Below are positions 17,343 to 25,907 of a stretch of 64,000 bases of DNA, piece after piece. The first letter of the stretch is position 1; every line of letters begins with the position of its first letter. The stretch covers positions 417,242-481,241 of the forward strand of contig KE159612.1 of assembly GCA_000403295.2 (NCBI GenBank). Reading direction: 5' to 3'. Position numbers and translations under genes: made by a program. Source of the DNA: Lachnospiraceae bacterium M18-1. Its GTDB lineage: Bacteria > Bacillota > Clostridia > Lachnospirales > Lachnospiraceae. Under the pieces are notes generated by a model that saw only the letters and a program-made list of their open reading frames with translations, did not search any database and was not told the origin of the DNA.

Positions 17343-18305
17343 TTATGTAAGCAGTTTCTTCAATTTTCCGAGCGGGGTTTCCCTTGCGGCTTCCCGCCGC
17401 CCTGCCTGCTGCTGGCGTATGAGTACGTCCAGTTTGCGGTAATGCTCTTCTTCCCGGCGTTCATTTGCCTGAAAGAGAAAATCCATTTCACGGATGACAT
17501 CAGAAGTTACTTTGCGGCTGATGTCTTTTTTTAGTATTTCGTTGTTTGCAGAGACTACATCGGTCAGTACGTCTCCGATCAGGGAGCGCACCTGTTCCAG
17601 CTGTGTGACCTGAATCACATCGGCCTCCGGAGCTGACGGACGGGCCGAAGCCAGGGAAGCAGATTCCTGCATATCGTCCGCCTCGCATTCCGTCATGCTG
17701 TCTTGCATATCACCTGATCTGCTGTTCCGCACTCCATCCAATTTGCCGTCTGCTCTGCTGTCCTGTATTTCAGCCGATGTGCCGTCTGCTCTGCCATTCT
17801 GTATTTCGGCCGATGTGCCGTCTGCTCTGCCATTCTGTATTTCGGCCGATGTGCCGTCTGCCCTGTCATTCTGCATTTCGGCAGTTCTGCCGTCTGCCCC
17901 GCCATCCAGTATTTCAGAAGTTCTGCCGTCTGCTCCCTGCATTTCATTTGCTCTGCCGCCTGTTCCATCAGCCGATATAGCGGCTGTTTTGCCAGCCTGC
18001 GTGCCGTTCGTCTTGTCTCCCGCCTCTTTTCGGCGGGCACCTTCTTCAGCCTTGGCAGAGTTCAGCCGTTTTCGGGCAGCAGTTAATTCCGGGATCATAT
18101 ATTTCAAGTCACGCAGAAGCATTCCTTCATTCTTCAGTTTCTGGATACAAAGAAAAAGCTGTATGTCATCTTCCGTATAGTATCGATGTCCCATGTCAGT
18201 GCGGCCGATCTCCAGACCCAGTTCCTCCTCCCAGTAGCGGAGAACGTGGGACTCTACCTGGAGCTTTTTGGCTGCCTCAGAAATCATGTACCTGACCTTG
18301 CCCAT
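17343..18305 (-). CDS. MerR-family regulator with long repeat-rich linker
   Basis: The 320-residue protein starts with a MerR winged helix (YMISEAAKKLQVESHVLRYWEEEL, then DMGHRYYTEDDIQLF). It has a coiled C-terminal region (about 235-320) with many charged residues. Between them lies a low-complexity linker of about 130 residues containing five tandem 12-residue units of the type RADGTSAEIQNG, encoded by 36-bp repeats. No effector-binding domain is recognisable. Similar MerR-like proteins next to dnaB are seen in Lachnospiraceae, but their target is unknown. A MerR-type operator lies just upstream, so autoregulation is likely. Slippage in the repeats could change linker length without breaking the frame. 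Confidence 0.8.
   Translation of the reverse strand: MGKVRYMISEAAKKLQVESHVLRYWEEELGLEIGRTDMGHRYYTEDDIQLFLCIQKLKNEGMLLRDLKYMIPELTAARKRLNSAKAEEGARRKEAGDKTNGTQAGKTAAISADGTGGRANEMQGADGRTSEILDGGADGRTAEMQNDRADGTSAEIQNGRADGTSAEIQNGRADGTSAEIQDSRADGKLDGVRNSRSGDMQDSMTECEADDMQESASLASARPSAPEADVIQVTQLEQVRSLIGDVLTDVVSANNEILKKDISRKVTSDVIREMDFLFQANERREEEHYRKLDVLIRQQQAGRREAARETPLGKLKKLLT
17749..17928. repeat. Five tandem 36-bp units inside the merR-type gene
   Basis: Units start at 17749, 17785, 17821, 17857 and 17893. Units 2 and 3 are identical and the others differ at a few positions. A partial sixth unit follows. The unit length is a multiple of three, so copy number can change in frame. Confidence 0.9.
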
Positions 18306-18328
18306 ATATAGGATACCTCCTTAGGATT

Positions 18329-18347
18329 ATTATACACTCTCGGAGTG
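18329..18347 (-). promoter_or_regulatory. Promoter -10 and palindromic operator of the merR-type gene
   Basis: On the minus strand a TATAAT (18334-18329) is directly preceded by the palindrome CACTCCGAGAGTG (18347-18335), which would sit between the -35 and -10 boxes. That is where MerR proteins bind. No good -35 box is seen, as is usual for MerR-type promoters. Confidence 0.5.
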
Positions 18348-18396
18348 ATTTTTAGTTATACTGAGCGCCAGATTAATCTGCGCACGGTAAAACATG

Positions 18397-18602
18397 GTTA
18401 CTGTTCACACCCTCACCGGGTGCTCACAGCAACGAATCCGGCCTATTGAAAGTTGCCTTACGGCAAGAGGCCGGATTCCCGTCTACACTCCATTCCGGTC
18501 CGTCCTAAACAAGCGTCGCTGGCGCTTAGGACCGCCGTCAGGCGGCTTCTCAATTGGCTGGATGCGTTACAGTTCGCGGACGGTCAGGCCGTGAACTGTA
18601 AC
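18397..18602. repeat. Dispersed repeat family A, copy 4 (composite, 206 bp)
   Basis: The element starts GTTACTGTTCAC and ends GTGAACTGTAAC. The interior has the GAATCCGGCC/GGCCGGATTC hairpin, equivalent to the GCATCCAGCCC stem, followed by an extra segment near 18481-18545 containing the CGGTCC...GGACCG hairpin. Confidence 0.75.
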
Positions 18603-18772
18603 ATAACATGATGCGTACAGCCGTACCCGGCCAAGGTGCGGCATGTAACATTTATGAAGCCCGTCCACCTGCTTTCGCCCCTTATTATACCATACGGAGC
18701 AGCAGGAAATGAAAAAAAGCGTTCGTCAAATAAAGACATTCTTTGTAAGGAGACGATCTCCAAACGTTGCAC

Positions 18773-18969
18773 GTTACTGTTCACACCCTTTGGGTGCTCC
18801 AGTAACCGTATCCAGCCCATTTTAAGTCGCCTTCGGCGGTCCTAAGCGCCAGCGACGCTTGTTTAGGACGGACCGGAACGGAGTGTAGACGGGCTGGATA
18901 TTATGGCAAATGTTACTTTACTGGCCGGACGCCGTGCAGCAGGGTGCACGACGCCGTGTGAACTGTAAC
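18773..18969. repeat. Dispersed repeat family A, copy 5 (composite, 197 bp)
   Basis: The ends GTTACTGTTCACAC and GTGTGAACTGTAAC match at 13 of 14 positions when inverted. The interior carries the extra segment of copy 4 in the opposite orientation (about 18829-18890) inside the TCCAGCCC/GGGCTGGA hairpin. Confidence 0.75.
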
Positions 18970-19081
18970 CTTTTTATCTGCAAGTATTTACATTCATACT
19001 TCACGTACAGAGAAAAAAGTGATATTATAGATAGTATAGAAAACACCTGAGTACAGAGAGAATCCGGGAGGGTCTAAGGAG

Positions 19082-21637
19082 ATGGAGAATAAGACAAAAA
19101 ATACACGATATCTGATCGTCAGCCTTATATTTGTGCTGATCCTGTGTATTTTCATTTTCACATTCCAGGCAGTTCGCATGCGGGAGAAGAGTGCGGAGAC
19201 GATCAGTGATATCGGAGGCATTTACATGTCCGGGATGGGAGAACATGTGGCGGAGCACTTCGGATCGACCATCGGACTGCGGCTGTCCCAGGTAGGAGAT
19301 CTGGTAGAAACTGTGCCTCCGGGAAATGCAGGGACTGCGGATGTGATGCGCATCAATCTGTCCAACAATGGGCGTATGCGGGAGTTTACCAGTCTGGCGC
19401 TTGTTTCCGAAGACGGGACTTATGAGATGATCTACGGCAATGATGCGGATCCGGCCGATCCAGAGACCTTTATGCGGTCACTGCGCAGCGGCCACAGCAA
19501 GATCGCAGCGGCCACGGACAGGCTTGGAGATACGGTCATTCTGATGGGGATGCCGGCGGCTTACCGCATGAAGGACGGCGGGGAAAGTATTGCGCTTGTG
19601 GCAGGGCTTCCGGTCAGCTACATCGGTGAAACACTGTCTTTGACTATGAACGATACATCCATGGAATACTATATGGTACTAAAAAACGGCGACTTCATTT
19701 TTCGGGGCGACGGACTGGACGGAGGCAATTACTTCGAACGGGTCAGAAAACGCTATGACAGTGTGCGGGGCATGGAAAAGGAGACCTTTATTCAGGAACT
19801 TCAGGATGCCATGGAGGTGAACGAGAAATATGATATCGAGTTCACGATGGACGGGGAACGGCGGCATATGTACTGCACCCGGCTGCCCAATTCTGAATGG
19901 TATCTGCTGGTGGGGATGTCCTACAACCTGATGGATTCGACCATCGATCGGTTCGGGAAGCAGTGGACATTCACCGCGCTGGCGGACTGTGCGCTGATCG
20001 TGCTGGCGCTGCTGCTTGTTTTTGTGGGATATTTCCGGCTGATGCGTCAGCAGATGCGCTCCCTGGATGAAGCGCGGAAGGCGGCGGAGCGTGCCAGCAA
20101 GGCAAAGAGTGAATTTCTTTCAAATATGAGCCATGATATCCGGACTCCTATGAATGGGATCGTCGGCATGACGACCATCGCCATTTCCAATATAGACGAT
20201 ACTCAGCAGGTACAGCATTGTCTGAAAAAGATTGCTTTTTCCAGCGGCCACCTGCTGGGGATGATCAATGACATCATGGACATGTCCAAGATTGAGAACG
20301 GGGAGCTGATCCTAAATGTGGAGCAGCTATCGCTTCGTGACGCCATGCTGAACATTGTGGGGATCATGCGGCCTCAGGTGAGGGAGAAACGCCAGAAGCT
20401 GGACGTTTATGTACGGGACGTGACCGTGGAAAATGTGTGCGGGGACAACGTCCGGATCAACCAGATCCTGCTCAATCTTCTGAGCAATGCCGTGAAATTT
20501 ACGCAGGAGGAGGGGCGGATCCAGCTTGTGCTGCAGGAGGAGCCGTCCCCCAGGGGCGACGCATTTATCAGGGTGCACCTCAGGGTGAAGGACAACGGGA
20601 TCGGAATGACACGGGAATTTAAAGAGCGGATCTTCGAATCATTCATCCGGGAAGACCATACCCGTATTGAAAAATCGGCAGGCGCCGGATTGGGGCTGAC
20701 GATCACTAAGCACATTGTAGAGGCAATGGGCGGCAATATCAAAGTGGAAAGTGAGCCCGGGCGGGGGAGTGCGTTCCACATAACAGTGGATCTGGAAAAG
20801 GCGATGGCCCAGGAGCGGGAGATGGATCTTCCGGACTGGGATCTTCTGGTTGTAGATGATGACGAGATCCATTGTGAAAATGATATCGCCGCTCTGAAGG
20901 CGATGGGCATCAAAGCGGACTGGGCGCTGAACGGACAGCGGGCAATCCAGGCGGTGGAAAAACGTCTGGAACAGGGAGACAATTATTTTGCGATCCTGCT
21001 GGATTATGATATGCCGGGGATGAACGGTATTGAGACGGCGCGGGAGATCCGGAAGCTCTGCGGTGAAAAGACGCCGCTTTTGCTGCTGGCGGCATTTGAC
21101 TGGAATGAGGTGGAGGCGGAAGCCAAGGAGGTGGGAATCTATGGATTTCTTGCAAAGCCGTTATTTAAATCTACGCTGTTCTATGGGCTGAAGCCTCTTG
21201 CTGCTACGAAGGCAGCGGAGCTCCCGGCAGAATCAGATATATCCACGCAGTTTACAGGAAAGCGGGCGCTGCTCGCAGAGGACAATGAACTGAACTGGGA
21301 GATCGCAAGCGAGCTGATCTCGGATCTTGGAATTGAACTGGACTGGGCAGAGGACGGCAAGATCTGCGTGGATAAGTTTGAACAGTCGCCGCTGCACTAT
21401 TACGATGTGATATTGATGGATCTGCGGATGCCGGTGATGACCGGATATGAGGCGGCCAGGGCGATCCGGGATATGAGCCGGACGGACGCGGACACGATTC
21501 CGATCATTGCCATGAGCGCGGATGCCTACCGGGACGACGTGCAGAAGTGCCTGGACTGCGGAATGAACGCCCATGTACCCAAGCCCATTGATATGCAGGA
21601 GGTAACCCGGCTTCTGGAGAAATATCTGCAGCCGTAA
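19082..21637 (+). CDS. Hybrid sensor histidine kinase with two receiver domains
   Basis: The 851-residue protein has a first membrane helix (about 10-32), an extracellular sensor region of about 250 residues, a second helix (about 297-318), a HisKA domain with phospho-histidine His351 (SNMSHDIRTPMNG), an HATPase domain (NLLSNAVKFT, DNGIGM, GAGLGLTI) and two receiver domains with phospho-acceptors Asp641 (LLDYDMPG) and Asp780 (LMDLRMPV). There is no HTH output domain; output must pass through a separate Hpt or regulator. A solute-binding protein gene follows 107 bases later, which suggests that this protein senses a ligand delivered by that lipoprotein. Confidence 0.9.
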   Translation: MENKTKNTRYLIVSLIFVLILCIFIFTFQAVRMREKSAETISDIGGIYMSGMGEHVAEHFGSTIGLRLSQVGDLVETVPPGNAGTADVMRINLSNNGRMREFTSLALVSEDGTYEMIYGNDADPADPETFMRSLRSGHSKIAAATDRLGDTVILMGMPAAYRMKDGGESIALVAGLPVSYIGETLSLTMNDTSMEYYMVLKNGDFIFRGDGLDGGNYFERVRKRYDSVRGMEKETFIQELQDAMEVNEKYDIEFTMDGERRHMYCTRLPNSEWYLLVGMSYNLMDSTIDRFGKQWTFTALADCALIVLALLLVFVGYFRLMRQQMRSLDEARKAAERASKAKSEFLSNMSHDIRTPMNGIVGMTTIAISNIDDTQQVQHCLKKIAFSSGHLLGMINDIMDMSKIENGELILNVEQLSLRDAMLNIVGIMRPQVREKRQKLDVYVRDVTVENVCGDNVRINQILLNLLSNAVKFTQEEGRIQLVLQEEPSPRGDAFIRVHLRVKDNGIGMTREFKERIFESFIREDHTRIEKSAGAGLGLTITKHIVEAMGGNIKVESEPGRGSAFHITVDLEKAMAQEREMDLPDWDLLVVDDDEIHCENDIAALKAMGIKADWALNGQRAIQAVEKRLEQGDNYFAILLDYDMPGMNGIETAREIRKLCGEKTPLLLLAAFDWNEVEAEAKEVGIYGFLAKPLFKSTLFYGLKPLAATKAAELPAESDISTQFTGKRALLAEDNELNWEIASELISDLGIELDWAEDGKICVDKFEQSPLHYYDVILMDLRMPVMTGYEAARAIRDMSRTDADTIPIIAMSADAYRDDVQKCLDCGMNAHVPKPIDMQEVTRLLEKYLQP

Positions 21638-21744
21638 CAGGGAAGAGAAAGGCCGGGTGCATGCCGTATAAAGTGAGATCAACAGGGGACGGAGATTTAT
21701 TCCGTTCTGCAGCGGAGTAATGTATAGAAAGGAGCCATGTGAAT

Positions 21745-23136
21745 ATGAAAAAAATGCTGGCTTTGCTGCTGGCGGCCTGTCTGTCCGTCAGTTATACTGC
21801 CTGCGGAGGCGAGGATGGCAGCAGTGCAGGCGGCGGTCGCGAAAAGGAGGGAACATCAGGATCTACGGAGGGAAACACGGCGTATGGGCCGGAGGACGGT
21901 GCTTCCGACGATGGAACCAGCCAATCCGGAAATGGGCAGACAGAGATCTCGCTATGGACATATCCGGTAGGAAACTGGGGAAATTCTGTAGTAGTCGCAG
22001 GGCTGATCTCTGATTTTATGCAGCAGTATCCTCAGATTCAGATTTCGGTAAAGTATCTGGATTATGCTACCGGTGATGAGGAGGTACGTGAGGCTGTAGA
22101 GGCGGGAGAGGCTCCAGACTTGGTCCTGGAAGGTCCCGAACGGCTGATAGCAGACTGGGGAGACAAAGGTCTGATGGCGGATCTGACTGATCTCTGGGAA
22201 GAAGATAAGATGTCAGACAGAGTATACGAAAATGTGCGTCGTGCCTGCCGGCACCGCAACGGGAAGTATTATGAGTACCCAATCTGTATGACAGCCCACT
22301 GCATGGCTATCAATTATGATATGTTTGAGGCAGCCGGCGCTCTGCAATACATTGACGAGGAAAATCACACCTGGACGACGGACGGATTTATCAAAGCGGT
22401 CAAAGCGCTGAAAGACTATGGGCAGGAGAAGGCAGGCATTATATACTGCGGCGGGCAGGGAGGCGACCAGGGAACGCGCGCCCTGGTAAATAATCTGTAC
22501 GGCGGCACGTTTACGGATCCGGAGCACACGGAATATACGATCAACAGCGAGGAAAATATCCGGGCGCTGGAGCTGCTCCAGGGATTGGAAGGTATTTTCT
22601 TTGAGCCAGATCTCGTAGGGCAGGATGAAGTGGCGATGTTCTGCAGCGGAGAGCTTGCGATGGCGTTCTGTTGGAACGTGTCCCTTGAGGCCAGTCAGGC
22701 AGCCATGTATCCGGAGCGGGAATTTGACATCTTTCCCATGGCATTCCCGACCAGCGATGGGATACCCAGCCTGCAGGGCGGTATCTGGGGATTCGGAATC
22801 TTTGACAATGGAGATGAGGCCAGGATGGAAGCTGCCAGGACCTTTATCAAGTTTATGACAGAAAGCGAGAAGGAGTACATCAAATCTGTTCAGACGGCGC
22901 TCTACTGGCCGGTCCGCGATATGGAGGATGTCTATGTAAACGATGACATCATGCGGGAGTACAGTATTTTTACAAAATATATGGGGGACTACTATCAGAT
23001 CACGCCGGGCTGGGTTCAGGCGCGGACCGCCTGGTGGCGGATGCTGCAGGAAGTAGGGAAAGGTAAGCCGGTGAACCTGGCTGTGGAAGACTTTGTAAAG
23101 ACCGCGGATGAGGCGGCAGAGGCTGCATTGCAGTGA
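21745..23136 (+). CDS. Extracellular solute-binding lipoprotein (family 1)
   Basis: The 463-residue protein begins with a lipoprotein signal (MKKMLALLLAACLSVSYTAC) and a Gly/Ser/acid-rich linker. A family 1 binding fold follows, with EISLWTYPVGNWGN, PDLVLEGPE and a hinge region near GIWGFGIFDNGDEARMEAA. Such proteins bind oligosaccharides at the membrane surface. I chose the ATG at 21745 with AAAGGAGCC upstream; a GTG two codons earlier is too close to the site. No permease genes are adjacent, so it may serve the upstream kinase as a sensor subunit or use a shared transporter. Confidence 0.85.
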   Translation: MKKMLALLLAACLSVSYTACGGEDGSSAGGGREKEGTSGSTEGNTAYGPEDGASDDGTSQSGNGQTEISLWTYPVGNWGNSVVVAGLISDFMQQYPQIQISVKYLDYATGDEEVREAVEAGEAPDLVLEGPERLIADWGDKGLMADLTDLWEEDKMSDRVYENVRRACRHRNGKYYEYPICMTAHCMAINYDMFEAAGALQYIDEENHTWTTDGFIKAVKALKDYGQEKAGIIYCGGQGGDQGTRALVNNLYGGTFTDPEHTEYTINSEENIRALELLQGLEGIFFEPDLVGQDEVAMFCSGELAMAFCWNVSLEASQAAMYPEREFDIFPMAFPTSDGIPSLQGGIWGFGIFDNGDEARMEAARTFIKFMTESEKEYIKSVQTALYWPVRDMEDVYVNDDIMREYSIFTKYMGDYYQITPGWVQARTAWWRMLQEVGKGKPVNLAVEDFVKTADEAAEAALQ

Positions 23137-23255
23137 CCGGAAAAATGTCCCGGCTGTGCAGCTCAAAACCTGCGGCGCAGTCAAGACGTTTTAAGGAGCG
23201 CTTTCCTGTAATGCTGTGAGCACCGCAGGTGTGAACAATAAAAATCAGTCAAAGA

Positions 23256-23282
23256 CCCCGCAGCAAGCTGCGGGGAACTTTT
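23256..23282 (+). terminator. Rho-independent terminator
   Basis: CCCCGCAG (23256-23263) pairs perfectly with CTGCGGGG (23268-23275) around a four-base loop and is followed by AACTTTTGT. It lies between the binding-protein gene and the convergent ferredoxin gene. Confidence 0.85.
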
Positions 23283-23378
23283 GTAAACTGTTCTGCTATT
23301 CAATGAGACCGCCCTTTGACGGGCGAATCATCTTCATGCCATCTATGCAGAAAAGCTGCCGGCGGCAGGATTTCTGTC

Positions 23379-23549
23379 TTAGGCTTCTGCGATAGCGCTT
23401 GTAGGACAGGCTCCCTCACAAGCTCCGCAGTCGATACATGCATCAGCATCGATTACGTACTTTCCGTCTCCCTCCGCAATAGCGCCTACCGGGCATTCAG
23501 CTTCGCAAGTGCCGCAGCTAACGCACTCATCACTAATCACACGTGCCAT
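23379..23549 (-). CDS. 2[4Fe-4S] ferredoxin
   Basis: The 56-residue protein begins MARVISDECVSCGTCEAECP and has a second motif, CIDCGACEGACP. Together they give two complete C-x2-C-x2-C-x3-C-P cluster sites of the clostridial ferredoxin type. It carries electrons between oxidoreductases such as pyruvate:ferredoxin oxidoreductase and hydrogenase. The start is preceded by AAGGAGG, read on the minus strand, and by a good promoter. It is a single-gene unit, and its small size makes it easy to miss. Confidence 0.95.
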   Translation of the reverse strand: MARVISDECVSCGTCEAECPVGAIAEGDGKYVIDADACIDCGACEGACPTSAIAEA

Positions 23550-23655
23550 AATATGTATCCTCCTTTTTATAATATGAACTTCCGGAATCCTCTTCCCGCC
23601 GCCTGGGCGGCTGTTCCGGTACTATATTTTTGCAATGGGATCCATTGCTTTTTCT

Positions 23656-23684
23656 ATTTTAATACAAAAAAGATAAATATACAA
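23656..23684 (-). promoter_or_regulatory. Promoter of the ferredoxin gene
   Basis: On the minus strand TTGTAT (23684-23679) and TAAAAT (23661-23656) are 17 bases apart, about 110 bases before the start codon. Confidence 0.6.
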
Positions 23685-23830
23685 GATAATTCATAATAAC
23701 CTTAAGAAAATATTCCTTTTTTTTTCACGAAAATAGTGTATAGTATTAAAGTATGGTTAAAATATAGAAGAAAGGGTGGAGCTGCGAATCATAGCCGGTC
23801 AGGATGTGGATCGCAGCAGGAAGTTTTATT

Positions 23831-25360
23831 ATGAGACGGAAATTATTGAAAACTGCGGCTCTGGCGCTTGCCGCTGCCCTGATAGCCAGCGCATGTGCCA
23901 GGGATACCGAACAGAATACATTTACGGGGGATACGTCCGAAGAACCGGAGTACCAGGACAGCCTGAATCCCATCATTCCATCAGCTTACCGGGACGTCCG
24001 GGGGCTGAAGCTGGAAGAGGGGACCTATATATCCATCATCGGAAAATCAGAAGCCACGGCCTTCTGGAAAGCAGTCAAAAGCGGCGTCATGCAGGCGGCC
24101 GAGGACCTCAATCAGGAACTGGGATATTCCGGAAATCATAAGATCAAGGTGACTTATAACGGCCCTGCGAAGTTAGAGGATATTGACGAGCAGGTGAATA
24201 TCCTGGACGAGGAGCTGTCCCGCTATCCTGACGTGATCGGGATCGCCAGCATCGATGAGGATGCCTGTACAGTCCAGTTTGACCTTGCCACGGAGAATGG
24301 GATACCGATCATTGCTCTGGATTCCGGAAATAAGTATCCGGGAATCCAGAGTACGGTCAAGACGGACAACCAGGAGGCGGCCCGCACCGGGGCGTACAAG
24401 CTGGCGGACGAGATCGGCGGAAAAGGGGACGTGATGCTGCTGGTCCATGATTCCAAGTCAGAGACCGCCAAGGAGCGCGCAAAGAGTTTTCAGGACGAGA
24501 TCGCGGAGAACTATCCGGATGTCCGGGTCGCGGAGACAGTTTACTGCGACCAGCTGGATGACCTCAAAAAACAGATGGCGGAAGAGCAGAATAAAGGGCT
24601 GAAAGAGGGAGAACGGAAGGTGGAGAAGGAGAGTTTTTCGGATGTGGATGCCGTACAGTTTCTGATCGAACAGCATTCGGGGCTGAGGGGAATCTTCGGG
24701 ACCAATGACAGTACGACCATGCTTGGTCTGCATGCGATCAGGCAGGCCGAGGAGGAAGGGGCCGGAAGCGTAGAGGAAGAAGACCGCCGGGAGGACGGCC
24801 AGAAGCCAGAAGAGTCCATAGAAGGGGAGCAGAAGGATAACCAGAAAGACGTTCAGGAGCCGAGAAATGATGACAGTGAAAAAGCAGTTCCGGCGTCTGC
24901 GGATGGGGAACAGAATCACGAAACGGTCCGGGCAGGAGATGAGAAAAACGAGGAAGACTCCAAAACAGATGGTGCGGACAGCGGAACATCCGCAGAAAAT
25001 GCATCAGGCGGGGGAGCATCCACGGAAAATGCATCAGACGATGGAACATCCACAGAAAATGCATCAGGCGGCGAGGACGGCGCGGCGGACAATCCTGCAT
25101 CAGTAAATGAGGGGACAGAATACACCGAGATTGTACTTATGGGATTTGACGTGAGCAAGGAGCAGCGAAAGGCTCTAGAGGAGGGAGAAATCTCCGGGCT
25201 GGTCGTGCAGAACCCGTTTGGAATCGGGTACGCGTCGGTGGTGGCGGCGGCAAGGACCGTCCTGCAGGCCGGGAATGAGGCACAGGTCAGCACCGGGTAT
25301 CTCTGGGTGACGAAAGAGAACCTGAATGAGGAATCCATCCAAAAGATGCTGTATGAGTAA
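23831..25360 (+). CDS. Periplasmic-binding-protein-like lipoprotein with acidic insert
   Basis: The 509-residue protein has a lipoprotein signal ending in the lipobox IASAC, then a type 1 (ribose/xylose-like) binding fold: YISIIGKSEATAFWKAVKSG, IIALDSGN, RGIFGTNDSTTMLGLHAI and VLMGFDVSKEQ. About 125 residues (307-431) of acidic, Ser/Gly/Asn-rich low-complexity sequence with 10-residue repeats split the fold between GLHAIRQA and the next strand. Family members have no such insert. The ATG at 23831 is preceded by AGGAAG. A small membrane protein gene overlaps the 3' end. The ligand is unknown, and no permease is nearby. Confidence 0.8.
   Translation: MRRKLLKTAALALAAALIASACARDTEQNTFTGDTSEEPEYQDSLNPIIPSAYRDVRGLKLEEGTYISIIGKSEATAFWKAVKSGVMQAAEDLNQELGYSGNHKIKVTYNGPAKLEDIDEQVNILDEELSRYPDVIGIASIDEDACTVQFDLATENGIPIIALDSGNKYPGIQSTVKTDNQEAARTGAYKLADEIGGKGDVMLLVHDSKSETAKERAKSFQDEIAENYPDVRVAETVYCDQLDDLKKQMAEEQNKGLKEGERKVEKESFSDVDAVQFLIEQHSGLRGIFGTNDSTTMLGLHAIRQAEEEGAGSVEEEDRREDGQKPEESIEGEQKDNQKDVQEPRNDDSEKAVPASADGEQNHETVRAGDEKNEEDSKTDGADSGTSAENASGGGASTENASDDGTSTENASGGEDGAADNPASVNEGTEYTEIVLMGFDVSKEQRKALEEGEISGLVVQNPFGIGYASVVAAARTVLQAGNEAQVSTGYLWVTKENLNEESIQKMLYE
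24983..25072. repeat. Three tandem 30-bp units inside the binding-protein gene
   Basis: Units begin at 24983, 25013 and 25043 and encode variations of GTSAENASGG. They lie in the low-complexity insert and keep the frame. Confidence 0.85.
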
Positions 25361-25655
25361 AGCAGTGGATTATCTGTTAAAACCGTCGGAAATAGACGAA
25401 CTGTCGGTCAAGACAGACCTGTTGGAACAGCAGCAGAAACAGATGATGGACAGGGAACAAAAACGTTCCCGGATTTTCAAAAATATCCTGTATTCGCTTG
25501 CCGTATATCTGGTATTTTTCGCGTCATTTTTTGCCGGGCATTACTTCTTTTTCTCCCTCGGATGGGAACTATGGGGAAAACCCGTCCTGTTTGCTGAATT
25601 TTTTATCGCAACTGCAATCGTAATATGGATCTGGGCAAAAAATTTCAAGCTGTGA
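25353..25655 (+). CDS. Small two-helix membrane protein of unknown function
   Basis: The 100-residue protein starts at an ATG that overlaps the stop codon of the binding-protein gene, so the two are translationally coupled. Residues 1-45 are hydrophilic; the first stretch, KAVDYLLKPSEIDEL, looks like the end of a response-regulator receiver domain (VDYLLKP is the beta-5 signature), though no receiver domain is present. Two hydrophobic segments follow (about 46-66 and 77-96). The combination is not one I recognise. It may help anchor or assist the preceding lipoprotein. Confidence 0.55.
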   Translation: MSKAVDYLLKPSEIDELSVKTDLLEQQQKQMMDREQKRSRIFKNILYSLAVYLVFFASFFAGHYFFFSLGWELWGKPVLFAEFFIATAIVIWIWAKNFKL

Positions 25656-25706
25656 GATTGGATGCTCTATGGAGCAGCCAACCCATTCAGCAATTCGCAA
25701 AGATCC

Positions 25707-25735
25707 GTGCAACCGCACAGTTGGAAATATTTTCC
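25707..25735. repeat. Repeat family B remnant (half element)
   Basis: GTGCAACCGCACAGTTGGAAA matches the outer part of the right arm of family B elements. No left arm is present. Confidence 0.45.
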
Positions 25736-25751
25736 GACCTTTCATAAAAAA

Positions 25752-25814
25752 ACAGCCGGAGCTGCCTTGCGTCTGCGGAATATTCCGTTTGGCCGGGCAG
25801 TCTCCGGTTTTTTT
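25752..25814. terminator. Bidirectional terminator
   Basis: CCGGAGCTGCC (25756-25766) pairs with GGCAGTCTCCGG (25796-25807) and is followed on the plus strand by seven T residues. On the minus strand a run of T also follows. It separates the binding-protein unit from the two-component/ABC unit. Confidence 0.75.
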
Positions 25815-25879
25815 GTTCCGCATAGAAAAAGTTCCGGAGCGAGTGTGTGTAAAGCAGTATACGTTTTACATTTTGACAG

Positions 25880-25892
25880 AAAATTGACTTTT
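25880..25892 (+). promoter_or_regulatory. Motif shared by the regulator and ABC gene promoters, copy 1
   Basis: AAAATTGACTTTT occurs here, about 130 bases before the response regulator, and again at 28010-28022 before the ABC genes. It contains a -35-like TTGACT, but neither copy has a well-spaced consensus -10. It may be an activator-dependent promoter controlled by the encoded regulator. Confidence 0.4.
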
Positions 25893-25907
25893 CAGTGTTA
25901 TAAAACA

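Larger units (their letters stand above)
18348..19081. other. Gene-free region built of nested inverted repeats
   Basis: No plausible gene is present in these 734 bases. The region contains two composite copies of repeat family A (18397-18602 and 18773-18969) in which a 60-base segment occurs once in each orientation. A short motif at 18357-18381 is shared with 3051-3074. The last 100 bases lead into the hybrid kinase gene and should hold its promoter. Confidence 0.7.

Noticed and set aside
17749..17928. CRISPR-like array of 36-bp repeats
   Set aside because: The units are directly adjacent with no spacers, lie in frame inside a coding gene and have no cas genes nearby.
23316..23696. Plus-strand frame of 126 codons
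   Set aside because: It lies opposite the ferredoxin gene, whose two cluster motifs and ribosome binding site are unambiguous.
24738..25100. Minus-strand frame with repeated histidine and leucine blocks
   Set aside because: It is the complement of the acidic repeat insert in the binding-protein gene.
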